From: Xylaria sp. FL1777
Taxonomy: Eukaryota > Ascomycota > Sordariomycetes > Xylariales > Xylariaceae
Direction of reading: 5' to 3'
NCBI GenBank assembly: GCA_022578965.1
Contig: MU400662.1
Coordinates: forward strand, 35,870 to 99,869
Length of the DNA stretch: 64,000 bases
Each line of letters opens with the position of its first letter. The first letter of the stretch is position 1. The translations under genes were made by a program, and so were the position numbers. Positions 13,068 through 25,473 of this stretch are shown here, one piece after another. The notes under the pieces are model-generated. The model had not been told where the DNA came from, did not search any database, and worked only from the letters and a program-made list of their open reading frames with translations.

Positions 13068-15020
13068 TTCTTTAAGAACTAACAGCTTTTTAGAAATAGC
13101 CCTAAAAAAAAGCTAGTAATTATTAAAAATTTAAAGTATAAAAAATATTTAGCTTACTAGCTTTTTTTATAAATTAAAAAACCAAATATAAAAGATGTTT
13201 AGCTAAAAAATATACTGCTTTTTTTAGTTAATGTTTTTTTAAAGTCTGTTTTAAAGTCTTATTTTATATAAAAAAAAGTAACCTTTATAAAGAGTTTGTT
13301 TTTTAAAAACCTAAAAAAGAAAAAAAAAGTAGTACTAAAAAAGCACTTTAGTTATGCGTTCTTTAAAAATAGCAAAACTTGCTAAAACTTATTTTTAAAC
13401 TTAGTTTAACAAATATAAAAAAAAGCAATATACTTAATATATAAAAAGTATTATAATAAAAAAGCGTTAAAATATTAGTAGTTTGTACTATACGTAATTT
13501 TAATAGAAGTTTTTTATACTTTTAACTTATTGCTTAATAAAGAAGCGCTTAATTTTTAAAAAAAGGCTTTTATAGTATATTTTATTACGTAAAACTGCTT
13601 AATAAACATAAATAAAATGCTATTTTATATGTTTAAACTAAAAACTAGATATTTAAAGGCATTTTTATAAGCTATAAACTAAATGTTAAGATTTATAGCT
13701 ATAAAAAGTCTTATAATATTAATATAGTACTTATTTAAAATTAAAAAATATTACAAAAATAACGATTTTTGCTTTAATAAGTTTAACGTTATGTTTATAA
13801 AAAATCTAATAGTTTTAGCAATAAAGCTAAAACTATATAAAAGATAAAAACCTGCAGTATAAAAACTAAATATTTAGCAGTTATTATTTATAAAATCCTT
13901 AAAAAAACTGCTATTAAAAAAAGCTTTAAACAATTATTAAAAAAATAATAATATAAAACATTTTAATAAACTAAAGCTTTACAATAAATAAAAGCTAGCT
14001 TATTATTTTTTGCTAAGTAAAGTTTTAAAAATAATACATAAAAATAATAAAAAGTAGTAGCTAAAAACTTTCTTTTTAGAACAATAAATAGCTGCTAAAA
14101 AAACTTACTAGTATAAACAAAAATATTTAAATTACTAAAAAAAGTTTACTGTTTATAGCTGCTATAAAAACCTTTACAAAATAAACACTATAAAATAAAA
14201 GATTAAAGCTATTTATATTATAAATATTTTTATAAAGCTAAATGCTAAAAAATAGCTAAATAAGCGCAAAATAAAAGCTTTGCTAGATATATTGCTTTAG
14301 CTATATATAAATAAAAGAGCTAAAGCTCTAAAAATAAATATTAAACCTAAATATAGCTAGTTTATAAAAGATCTTTTTATAAACTAGCAAAACGCAAAGT
14401 AAGCTATAATAATTGCTATAACTTTTTAAATAAAATATTTTATAATGGAATATTGCTTAAATAATTACTAAATTACTATTTTTATTAATATTGTTTTAAA
14501 AGTAGTATATATTTTAAACTTTAAGCATGCTACTAATAAAAATAACAAACAAGTTTTTTAGAAATTATAAAAGTATTAAACAATAAAGCACTTTAATATA
14601 AAGGTTGTATTAAGTTATTTTATATTTTTTTGTTTTTGCTAGCGCAATAATTACATATGCAGGTTTATTAAAGCCTTGTATTTATATTACATGTTTTGCG
14701 ATTTAACAAGCTAATATTTAAAAAGAAGTATTAATAATTAAAAAAGTTATAAATAGTTTATTTAATTCTTAAAAGCAAACTTTAAAAAGTACTTTAGCTT
14801 TAAGTTGCAAAAAAATCTGCGTTTATTGCTTTTAATAAGCGTTAAGCTTTATTATTTCCTAAAAGAACTAAAAGTAACTTTTTTTAGATTTAATAAGTTA
14901 GCTTTTTTACTATTAAGCGCTAAAAATATATAGAATAAAAAAAAAACGCCAGAAAGAAAACTGAAAGTTAATTGTTTTGCTTTTTTAATGCTTTTTATTT
15001 TAAAGCACAAAAAAGGTTTT
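13068..15020 (+). pseudogene. Unidentified large ORF remnant 3' of pol in family B
   Basis: One frame runs from 13068 to at least 14400 (TAA at 14400-14402 in phase) and plausibly on to about 15020, with only TAA/TAG stops of the kind RIP makes from CAA, CAG and TGG. It reads as a basic, Leu/Ile/Lys/Tyr-rich protein of 450-650 residues. A segment near 14630-14740 holds several Cys (FFCFC ... CRF ... MFCDLTS), which might be a decayed zinc-binding region; I do not claim it. Known fungal families such as DUF3435 were considered but not supported. It is shared with B3 (42181-45426), so it is a resident gene of family B lying between pol and the 3' LTR, in pol orientation. Function unknown. Confidence 0.55.
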
Positions 15021-15494
15021 TAGCAAAAAAAACTAACGATTATACTAAAAAAGTTCTATTATAAGCAATATAAAAACGTTTTAGCAGTACGAAGTTATTT
15101 TGCTACAAATACTTTTACAAATATCTTTTTTTTTAAGTATAATAAGCTAAGTATAAAACTTAGCTAAGCTTAATAGTTTAAAAGAAAAAAAGTATAAACT
15201 TTTTATAAGCACTTTTATAAAAAAAACACTAGGCATTCTTAAAGGCTTTTGCTTATATATTTAAATATGTAAAAAAGCTAAAACTAGTTTTAATAAAGCT
15301 ATAATGCTTTTATAAGCGCTAAAGCTTAAGCTACTTTTAAACGCAGCAAAAAAAATAAAAAAGAATTTATAAAACTAGATAAGCAAAAAAAAATAATATT
15401 AACTTTATTCAAAAAACGCTAATAAAAATAAAGAACTTTATAATTATAAGTATTAAAATAAACTAAAAGCAGCTATATTTTAATAAAGGAAAAT

Positions 15495-15798
15495 TAAAGT
15501 AAAGTAAAGTAGCTAAATAAGCTTACTAGCTAGTTAAAGTAAGTTTAAGCTAAGTTATATAGTAAGAATAAAAGTATAAGTATTGCACTAAATTTTGAAG
15601 TATAGATTTAATTATTATGCTTAACATTATAAAAATTAGCTATAGTTGCTTTATTTATATTATTAAATAGCCCTTTAATTAATCGTTTTATTTTTTAATT
15701 CATATATGGCTTAATTGCTTAAATACGTAAGTTATAACTTATTTTCTTGCAATTAAAGTAGTATAGTAAATCTTGCGCAATTATATTGCTTTATTTCA
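15495..15798 (+). repeat. 3' LTR of B+
   Basis: It is the direct partner of the LTR at 839-1142. This copy keeps the unmutated 3' terminus TTTATTTCA. It is preceded by a purine tract (AAAGGAAAA at about 15486-15493) and followed by the TSD ATAT. Confidence 0.9.
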
Positions 15799-18700
15799 AT
15801 ATAAAGTTTTAATTAGTTATAATAAAGCTATTATTTAGCTTATTATTTATTAAGTTATTTTTTTTAACATTGCAAGCTTTTGCTAGTTTTATTTTATAAA
15901 GCGTACTAGTTTAATTATTAGATTTTTTATTTAAAAATTAGTTTAGTTGCTTATTATTTAGCTAATAAAGTTTTTTTTTTTTTTAACTTTTTTGTTTGCT
16001 TTTTATTTTAGTATTTAGATCTTTATTATTTAAAACAAAGTTTTTTTTTTGCAGTTAATAATAAGCTTTTTATTTAAGCAGCTTATTATTGCTTAAAACA
16101 AAGTTATATATTTACTTTATTATAGCATTTAGAATTTTCCTTTTATTTTTGCTAATTTTTATAACTTTAAAGAAAACTTTTATATATTTAAAGCTTGCAG
16201 AAAATCTTAGCTTTTTTAAGCACTATTTAAAGTTTTAATATATAATGTTTTCTTTTTTTAATTTGTAAGTAAAGCTATATTTATAAACGTAATAATTATT
16301 TATGCTATATTTTTAACAAATAGTTCTTTTTATTAAATAAAAATTGTTTAACTTTATTTATTATAAAAAATTAAACAATTATTTTTTTTATTTTTGTTTT
16401 TTAAAATTATATTTACTTTTTTATAAATATTTAGAAGTTATAACATTAATACTAAATACCTGCTTTTTTAATAAGTTTATATTAATTTTATAATATTATA
16501 GTGCTTATAATTTTTAATTAACTAGCTAAATATACTAATTTTGCAGTTTTTTTAGCATTTCTTTTAGTTTTTTTTTTATAATTGCTACGTTTTTTTGTTT
16601 TAACTTTAGCTGCTATATTTACTTAGTAATATTATTTATGTTTTAATTATAAGCAAAATATTAAGCTAATTTTATTTGTTGCTTTTTAATAATAACTATT
16701 TTTGCAGCTAATATAATTATATTAATAGCTAGCTTAGCAGCATTAATAGCAATATATAAAAGCTTATTAAAATTATAATTATATAAATAATTAACTTTTT
16801 TTTATGCTTTATATGTTTTTTTTGTTTTTTTAAAGTAAAGATTTAGCTTAAACTTTTTATTAATTTAGTTGTTTAATGTTTTATAAAAGTTTTTATAAAA
16901 CATTTTATTTAAGTTATTATATAACTTCTTAAAAAACTTTATTATTTTATTAATAATATTTTAATTTAGCTTTTTAAATAAACTTTAAATAAATTAAAAA
17001 TTAAAGTAGTAATTTTTTTAAGCTTTAATATTTTTAGCATATATTTAATACTAAAAAAAATAAGTTTTAAAATTAATAAAATATATAGCTTTTAAGCAAG
17101 CTTTAAAATTTTATAATATAATAATAGTAAACTTATTTTGCTTAAAGTTTTAAAGCTTAAATTTTTGTTTAAGTAGTTTGCAAGCTTTTATTTAAAATAG
17201 GCAATTTTTTAGTATTATTTTTATTATTTTTTTTGTTTAAAAAATATTACAATAAACAAAAACTTATTTAATTTTATTAATGTTTTTAAAACGCTTTGCA
17301 TAAAAAAAAACATTTAAATCGTTTAGCTATTTGTTTACTTTTAACTTATTAAACAGTAAATATTAATTTAACTTTAAGTTAAAAAGCATAAATAATAGCT
17401 TAATTTTAGCATTATGCTTATTATTAAAATAGCTTAAGCTAAATAAAATTGCTTTAATACTTTTTAAAAATAATAAGCTAGTTATTTTTATTTTTTTTGT
17501 TTATAAATAGTTTTAATGTTTTTTATATATTAAAATAAAAAAATCTAACGATTTTTTATAGCTAAATTACTTAATTAAGCTATAGTTTTTAAACTTTTAA
17601 ACTATATAATAAATTAAAGTAAAGTTTATATAAAAGTAATAAAAAAAGTAAGCAATAAAAAATAATAAAAATAAACTAAGTAAAAATATAAGTTTAAAAA
17701 AAAAAAATATAAAGTGCTAAAAGTTTTTAAGTATTTTAAGTATTTAAGTTTTTTTATGTTATTTTTTTGGACTTTTTTTTTAAAAAACTTAATAATTTTT
17801 TTTGTTTATATTTATAAGAATTATTAGCTTATTTTTTATAGCTTTTTAAGTTTTTCTTTAAATGCCTTTATATTTTTGTTTTTTATGCGCTTTTATTTTT
17901 TTATATGCTTTATAACGTTTAGTTTCTTTGTTTTTTAATTTAGCTTGCTTTGCTTTATGCAAGTTTTATTAAGCAAGCTTTATTTTTTTATAGCTTTTTA
18001 TTTATAAAAGTAGCATGCTTTTTTCTTTTTTTTAAAGCTTTTTTATTTAATAATAAATGCTATAAAAAAGCAATAGCTACGTTTTACGTAAAGTTTTTAA
18101 GTAATAGCTAGCTTATACCTAAAAAACCTTGCTTTTTATTTTTTAATAAAAAATTATATTAGCTTAAAAAACAAAATATATTTTTAATTATTAATAGCTT
18201 TATATATTAACACATAAACTTAAATTTATTTAATATAAATAAATGTTAGTTTTACTTATATTATAGCTTTTTAGAAGTTTTAGCAATTTTTACTTTTTTT
18301 TAAGCTTATTTTTTATTTTTTTTTATTTATATAAAGGCAATTATGCTTTTTTGCTTAAGAAATACTAGCCTTTTAGCAAAAATTTCTTCTTTTTAGCCTT
18401 TTAAGGGTTTCTAACAAATAGTTTTTTAGCTACACTATTCTAAGGATTATATTAATATTTTAACACTTAATTGTTGTTTTGCTAAAAAAAATAAAAACGC
18501 TTTGCAAGCTAAATTAAAAAAAACAGTTTAATATTTTTATACGTTTGTTTTAAGCCTTAATAATTAAAGGCCGCTAGCTTAAATATTTGTTACTAATTAT
18601 AATTAAACTGCTTATGTTAAGCAAGCTTTATTTATTGTTAGCTAAAGTAGCTAAACATAATATATTATAACTTGTTTATAAAAATTATAGCAATTAATAA

Positions 18701-18804
18701 ATAAATAAATTAAACATATAAATTAGCAATAATAAATTGCTTGTTTGTTAGTTTTATAGTATTATTTGTAGTAAATAAAAAATTAGCTTTACTAAAAACA
18801 CTAA
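15799..18804 (-). mobile_element. Family B element 'B-', proximal half
   Basis: This is the reverse complement of 1143 to about 4155 of B+, running from the interior start beside its 5' LTR (18805) leftwards to the B+ insertion point. Only the first 3 kb of the interior is in this half; the next 0.8 kb is at 1-838. The 2815-3414 coding track is present but equally decayed. No frame is open. Confidence 0.88.
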
Positions 18805-19108
18805 TACAATAAAGCAATATAATTACGCAAGATTTACTATAATACTTTAATTGCAAGAAAATAAGTTATAACTTATGCATTTAAGCAATTAGGCCATATA
18901 TAAATTAAAAAATTAAACAATTAATTAAAAAGCTATTTAATAATACAAATAAAGCAACTATAGCTAATTTTCATAATATTAAGCATAATAATTAAATCTA
19001 TACTTCGAAATTTAGCGCAATTTTTATACTTTTATTCCTATTATATAACTTAGCCCAAACTTATTTTAACTAGCTAGTTAGCTCATTTAGCCACTTTACT
19101 TTACTTCA
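18805..19108 (-). repeat. 5' LTR of B- (minus orientation)
   Basis: This 304-bp LTR is inverted relative to the B+ LTRs and is one of the better preserved copies; it keeps TTCGAAATTTAGCGC and the terminus ...CTTTACTTCA. It is followed at 19109 by ATAT, where the sequence changes abruptly to the interior of a family A LTR. B- therefore inserted into that LTR. Confidence 0.88.
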
Positions 19109-19385
19109 ATATAAAAGCATTAAGTTGCTTTAAAAGCTACTTTAGTGCTAATTTTGTAATATTATTTTTTTTTTCTAAAATTATTGTTTTAATAATTTCT
19201 TGTAAGTATTTTTTCCTTTTTTTTCCTTATATATCAAAATATTAAAACATATTAAAAAAACTAACTGCTTATTAAAAACAAAGCAAAAACTTGTTTTTGT
19301 TTCTTTTATTAACTTTATTAGTTATAAAGTTATGCTTTATTTTTATTGCTTTAATTAGTTATTAATATATAAAATAATAAATAAT

Positions 19386-19773
19386 ATGTTTTATTGCTTT
19401 AAATATATATATATTAGTTACTTTTGTAATAAATTAAAAGTTTTAATTAATTTAATTAATAATATAGTTTTTAAGCACTATTGTTTTAAAAAAAAAAAAG
19501 CAAGCAAACCAATAGCTGCTTTTAGTTTAAAAAGAACTAAAACGAGCTTAAAACAGCTTTAATTTTGTTTTAAGCAAGCTAATTTAGCTTTATATACAAA
19601 AACGTTTTTTAAAAATAAAAAGCGTTAAAATAGTTTAACAAAAGCTTTAGTTTTTAAATAAGTTAAACAAAATAAAACGTATTAAAAAAGAACAAAAAAC
19701 GCTAGTAAAAAAGCAAAAATAATAAAAAAAGCAAGCTAAAGCAATATAAGCTGCTTTATTTAAGTTTAATTAA
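19386..19773 (+). pseudogene. Antisense ORF of family A, A1 copy
   Basis: This is the degraded counterpart of 32843-33232, on the strand opposite pol. It keeps the C-terminal pattern with Lys/Gln runs (KKEQK, KKQK, KKQAKA) and the same final ...KFN followed by a stop (TAA 19771-19773). It carries more RIP stops than the A2 copy and differs by two bases in length, so at least one indel separates them. Function unknown. Confidence 0.5.
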
Positions 19774-19779
19774 AATTTG

Positions 19780-22700
19780 TTAGGCGTTTTTTTTAAAGTT
19801 AACCTTTTTTTTCTAGTTTTAAGCAGTTAAAATGTTAGCAGTAAAATTAATTTATAATTATTATAGCAGTTTTTAAGTATTTTTTAAGTTCTTAAGTATT
19901 ATTAGCATATAAATATTTGTTTTATTTAATAAAATATTTAATATTATTGTTGTTTTAATAGAAATTTAGTATATTTTTAACTTTATAAATATTTTAATCC
20001 GTTTTTATTTTTAATTATGTTTTAATAAATGTTTTAATAAATATTAGTTCTAATAAAAAAAAATAAAAAACAAAGTAAATTTGCATATTTTTTAGTAATA
20101 ATAGTTTATAGTTAATAAATAAAATAACTTTTTTAATTTTAAAAGAACTAAGTTTTTTAAATTTTAATTTGTTGTTTAGTTGTTTTGTTTTAATTTAAAA
20201 AATATTAATGTTTGCTTTTTGTTTTTGTTATAATAAATAAACCTTGTTTTTTTTCTTAAAAGTTAGTTTTTTAGTTTGTTTTTTGTTATAATATATTAAT
20301 ATTTATTATTATAAAAACTAAAAACATAGTTATAGTTTAGCTTATAGCGTTTTTATTTCTATTATAATTATTTTTGCTTAAAGTACTATAATTAAAATAA
20401 TAAATGCTTTTATTAATGTTTTTTTTGGTTTTTTAGTAGTTATTTATTGTTTATAAATAGCTTTATGCAAAAATATATTTATATTTTTATTTATTAATAT
20501 ATTATATAAAATTTATGCTATTAATAATAGTTTTACTTAATTATTTTATTAATAGTTAATATAACTTTAAAAATATTATTTTAGTATTTAGTTTAGTTTT
20601 TTTGTTTATTTATTTATTTATAAGTAATAAATAGTTAAAAACTTAAGCTTAATATTAATAAGTTTAAAAAAACTTGTTTTAAACTTAAAAGTAAATAATT
20701 TATTTTAGTTTAAAATAATCTTTTTTAATAAACTATGCTTATTTAAGTATTAACGTATAAAAGCATATATAAGTTGTTTATTTATTATATTTTCTTTAAA
20801 TAGCAAAAAGTAAGCATACTTAGTAAATTTATTAATAATAACTTATATTTTATTATATTATACTTTTATAACTAAATTAGTTAATAAAAGTAATACTATA
20901 ATAAAATCTTAAGTAATAATATATTATGCTTATTTAAATATTTATATAAATTATAGCAGTTTATAAAGCTTATATTAAGCTTTTTTAGCTTTATTACAAA
21001 TATTGCATTTTTTTATAATAAACTTAACTATGTTTTATAGTTTTAAAAAATTATATTTTTTTTGTAGTTATTAAACTATTTTTATTGCTTTTTAGTATTT
21101 ATATAATAAATGTTTATAAAATTTCTTAATAAACTTGTTTTGCAAAAATTTTAGTAAATAAATTTTGCATTTATATATTAGTTTGTTATTTTTTAATTTT
21201 TTATATTTTTATAGGTTTGCTAATTTTTTTAAGTTATAAGCTTATTATAGCTATATATTTATAAAGTCTTTAAGTATAACTTTAACTTTTAAGCTTTTAT
21301 TTCTTTAAAAATATAATACTTAAATGTTTTTTTTTAAAACTTTAAATTCTTTTTAACTTTATTAACTAAATATGTTTGCTTAAATGTTTTCTTTTTTGTT
21401 AATATAACATATTTTAAAATTAAACTTAGAAAAAAAAACCATTTAATTTTTATATTGTTTAGTAATCTTTTATATAGTTATAAATTTTGTTAAGTTTTAA
21501 TAATTTAAATAAATTTTAATTAGCTTTATAGTTTTTATAAAAAATAGTTTTTACTTTTTAAATGCTGTAATAATTATAAGTAGTTCTTTATTATATATTA
21601 AATATTATAATGCTACGTTTTATAATGCTTTAAAATAATAAGTTATTAAGTGCTATTTTTTATTATTTTTTAGTTATTTTAAAACTTTTATAATTATACT
21701 ATTTAAAACATTTATTTTTAGCTTTTTTTTTTTTTTATAAGTTAAGCAGTTTAACTACAAAATTAAAAGTAACTTTTAGTTTTAGTTTTTTAAAAGCTTT
21801 TTAAGCTATTTTTAAAATTAAAAAGAACTTTTTTTTGTATTTTTTTTTTGTATATTTTATAAAATAAGTTGCTATTTTTTTAAAGTTTTAAATTAATATT
21901 TAAACATAGTTTAAAATCTTAATACTTATTATATGTTTATAATTATAGCTAAATTAAATATTTTCTAGTTTTATACTGTATTAATTTTTAATTATTAAAT
22001 TTATATTTCTTTTAAAATAATTATAAATTTTAAAAAATCGATCTTTTATATATGCTATATATACTTTTTTGTATTAAATTATAGTTTTACTTATTTAAGT
22101 ATTTTTAATATTTAAGTTATATGTTTTTTGTGTTTTTTTAATGTTTTAAAATAAATTAAAATATCGTTTAAGTAAATAAACATAAATTTATTTAAAAATT
22201 TCTGTAAAATTATTATTATTATGTATTAAAAGCTAGCTAGTATATTTTATAGTTTTTATAGCATAACTATATACTTATATAATTTATATACTATTTATAT
22301 AGCTATTTTTTATTTTTTTTCTTTAGTTATTTTAATAGTATAATATTTATTTAAAATATTAACTATTATAAACTATTTTGTTTAATTAATATTTTTTTTT
22401 ATAGTTATTAATAAAGTAAAAAAATATTTATTTGCAATAATAATTGCATTTAGTAATTAATAATTAACTATTATTTGTTATACTAGTTTTTTTTTTTATT
22501 AATTAGTTGTTTTTTATTTTTTATTTTAAGTATTAGCACTATAAAATATTTAGCAAATAACTAAAACTCCTTTAGAAATTTCTTTGCTAGATTTTTTTAA
22601 ATATATTTTTATAAAGCGTTTATTTTGTTTAAGCTTATATAGTATACTTAATAAAGCTTTAGTTAACATTTTTTTTAATAAAAATATAATAGTTTTATAA

Positions 22701-23950
22701 GCTATATTTAAGAAGTTTTTTTTTCTTTTTTCTAAATAGTTTATAAAATTTATAATATACTTTTAGTATATTATTTAGGATTTTTTTTGCAATTTTTCTG
22801 ATTTTTTTACTTTGTTTTTTGTTTTTTTAATTAATAGTTTTTACTTTTTATCGAATTAAAAAGTTGCTAATTTTTAGCTATAATATTTCTAAAATAATGT
22901 TATAATTAAATATATTAGTAATATTTAATATAATTTGTTTTTTATATTTTTATATAAATATATTAAAAAGTTTAGTTTTTTTAAGTATGCAACTATTATT
23001 ATAGCTAAAAATACTTTTATTAAATTTTTTAATTTTTTAAAACTTTTGCTTATATTTTTAAAGAATTTTATTTTATTTTGCTACTTTAAGTAAAATTATA
23101 TTAGCTTACGTTTTTAAATTAATTAAAGTATTATACTTTTTTTTTTAATATATAAATTTAACTTTAAATTAATTTTTTTAGTTATTATATTAAACTTTTT
23201 ATAAAGCTTTAGTTTTTTTAGCTATTTGCTGCTTTTTTAATAAGTGCTTATTTTGTTTTTTGTTAATTCTTTTTTATAAAATGTTTAAATGCTTATTTTA
23301 ATTAATACTTTAAATATTATTATATTTTGTTTTGTTTTTGCTTTTAATTAAACTTTAAATTATAGTTTTTAAACTTTTTTGCTTTTTGCAACTATTTTTT
23401 AGTATAATTATGCTTTAATTAATTAATAATATTTATAATAGTTGTTTTTACATTTTTTTAAAACAATATTATAAATATAACTACTATTTTTTTTAAACGT
23501 TATAAATTTTTATAAATCTTTATAATAAACTAAAGTTATAACTAACTTTTTTTTTTATAAAGGTTCTTTATTTTTATTTTTGTAATTTATTTAAAAAACT
23601 AGTTATTTTTTAGTTTATTAAATAAGTATTAATAGCATTAATATATTATATAACAAGTTTATAATACTTTATTATATTTTAGGTTTTTTAGTTATAAAAT
23701 ATTATTATTGTTTTTTATTATAGTTTTATTATAATAATAATTTTTAGTAATTAATTAAATTGCTAGTTTTAATTTTTAAAACATATTAGTTTTTATGCTA
23801 ATTATTAATGCTTTTTTGTTTTGTTATATTTAAAGCAGTTTAAGCTATAAAAATATTTCGTTTATTTTTATTAGTTCTTTTTTTATAATGTTTTTTATAG
23901 TTTTTAATTTTAGTTATTTTTGCTTTAAAGTTTTATAAATTTCATTTTTT
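19780..23950 (-). pseudogene. Gypsy pol remnant of A1
   Basis: Read on the minus strand it parallels A2 pol. The RT active site reads KFMFIYLNDILIYF at about 22145-22190. The YxDD box is YLND (22163-22174), so one of the two catalytic Asp survives here although both are lost in A2. The integrase and chromodomain regions are present by alignment with A2. Stops are very frequent. Confidence 0.8.
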
Positions 23951-24012
23951 TAAGTTTATTTTGTAATTAAATGCTTTAATAGTTTATAATTAGTTTAATA
24001 ATTATACTATTT

Positions 24013-24028
24013 ATAATTATAGTTTTGT
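24013..24028 (+). repeat. 16-bp TSD of element X, left copy
   Basis: ATAATTATAGTTTTGT occurs here and at 39798-39813. It marks the two sides of one insertion into A1 that was later enlarged by the copia and A2 insertions. Confidence 0.75.
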
Positions 24029-25212
24029 GCACTTGTAGCATACTAAAAAAGCAAACAAATTTTTAACTAAGCTACTAATTATTACGCAACCTAAAAAAAG
24101 CACGTAAAATAGCTAAATAAGTTCTAAATATAAAAAAGCTTAGCTATTATAACATAACTAAAGAACTAATTAAGTTATAAGCAGCTGCAAAAACACAAAA
24201 ACAAAAGCCTTTAAACATAAAGCAAAAATAGCTAAGCATTAACACTAGCTTTTTTTTAAGCTAAAAAAGGTTTATTATAACTATAAAGCAAAAGCTAAAG
24301 CATTTATTATAAAGCTATTTGCTACTTATAGTTTTAAAAAAGCTATTTATTATAAGTTCACGTTTATGAACTTTAAAGTAAAGCATAACATAATAAAGTA
24401 CTAAAAATAGCAACATAAAATCATAAACATAAAACCACAAGAATTAAAAAGCACACATTATAAAAAAGCAAAGCAATTAAGCAACTTTATTAGCTATTAA
24501 ACACTAAAATTTTACTAAAACTTTTAGCCACTAAATATATAATAATGCTAACCTTTAAAAGTTATATAAATACCTTTTAACTAGCTTATTTATATAAAGC
24601 CTTTAGCTTTTTTACTTGCTGCAGCTTTTTTTGCTTTTTTAATTGCAACTTAAAGTTATATATTAGCTATAAGTGCAGCTTAAATATCTTTATTAGTATA
24701 AAAATAACACGTAGTTATATAAGCTTTAATAAATAATTAAAGTTTTTTATTAATTCTTTTAAGCTAAAAAATAGTTAGTAGTACTTAAAATTAAAAGAAC
24801 TTTAATAGTTAAAATAAGCATAAAGTAAAGCCTAAAAACATATAAACATTAATATAGTTAAAAGTACTTATAAAACTATAACTATTACTTTTAACGCTTA
24901 TTTTACTTTTTTTGCATTGTAAGCATTTAGTAAACTTGCTAATAATATTGCAAGCATAAAAGTTATTAATATCCTTATATAGTTAGCATAAAAAAAACAG
25001 CAATAAAAAATACATAATATATTACTATAATATAAGTAATATAATAGTAGTACAGCTTAAGCATTTTAGCATGCTTAATAAATATAAATTTTAAAGCTAT
25101 TAGTAATACTTTAGTGTAAAGCACTAAAGCATTTACCTTTATTTTAAAAATTAGCATTATAGCAAAAAAATATAATAATAAACAGTTATAAAAGCTTAAA
25201 CTATATAATAGC

Positions 25213-25407
25213 TGTTAAATATAAGGGATTATATCTTAAGCCAGAATTATTTAGCTAACGGGTATTTAAGGGTAAACTTATATTAAAAGGACAAAGGCCC
25301 TTATATAAAACTTGCGTAGCTAGCAAGTTACGTTTATATAACAAAAACAATAAACAATTAATATAACTAATAAACTTAATATTATATGTTATTACTTATA
25401 TTTAATA
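25213..25407 (+). repeat. 5' LTR of the copia element
   Basis: This 195-bp direct repeat of 30939-31133 starts TGTTAAAT and ends TTTAATA (TTTAACA before RIP). It retains G-rich blocks (AAGGGATT, AACGGGTATTTAAGGG) that are mutated in the 3' copy. Confidence 0.92.
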
Positions 25408-25473
25408 ATTAAGAGTTTTATTGCTACTTTTAATTATTATTAAATAAGCTACTAGCTTAATTAAGTGATTAGC

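Larger units (their letters stand above)
839..15798 (+). mobile_element. Complete Ty3/gypsy element, family B ('B+'), about 15 kb
   Basis: Two 304-bp direct LTRs (839-1142 and 15495-15798) bound a 14.35-kb interior. LTR ends fit TG...CA after RIP, and a purine tract (AAAGGAAAA) ends just before the 3' LTR, which sets plus orientation. The TSD is 4 bp, ATAT (835-838 and 15799-15802), in the middle of another B copy. Pol (RT, RNase H, integrase) reads in one frame from about 7100 to 9775. The interior is about twice the size of a usual gypsy element. Long non-pol coding tracks lie on both sides, and copies B- (5' part) and B3 (3' part) share them, so they belong to the family and are not later insertions. 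All genes are dead from RIP stops. Confidence 0.9.
19109..24028 (-). mobile_element. Chromodomain gypsy element 'A1', 3' part (LTR stub plus pol)
   Basis: 19109-19170 is the last part of a family A LTR, cut by the B- insertion. From there to 24028 the sequence parallels 32618-37490 of A2. It includes pol on the minus strand and the antisense ORF. At 24013-24028 it stops at ATAATTATAGTTTTGT, which reappears at 39798-39813 where A1 resumes. Everything between is inserted material. A1 is visibly more eroded than A2. Confidence 0.87.

Noticed and set aside
14630..14740. DUF3435-type zinc-finger tail in the 3' ORF of family B
   Set aside because: Cys spacing does not fit even allowing Cys-to-Tyr changes; the resemblance is too weak to name.
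24356..24373. Perfect small hairpin AAGTTCA-CGTTTA-TGAACTT
   Set aside because: Isolated, with no neighbouring gene or T-run that would make it a terminator or operator; probably chance.
24975..25157. 60-codon open frame on the minus strand
   Set aside because: A+T-rich accidental frame inside element X, with no motif, start context or conserved copy.
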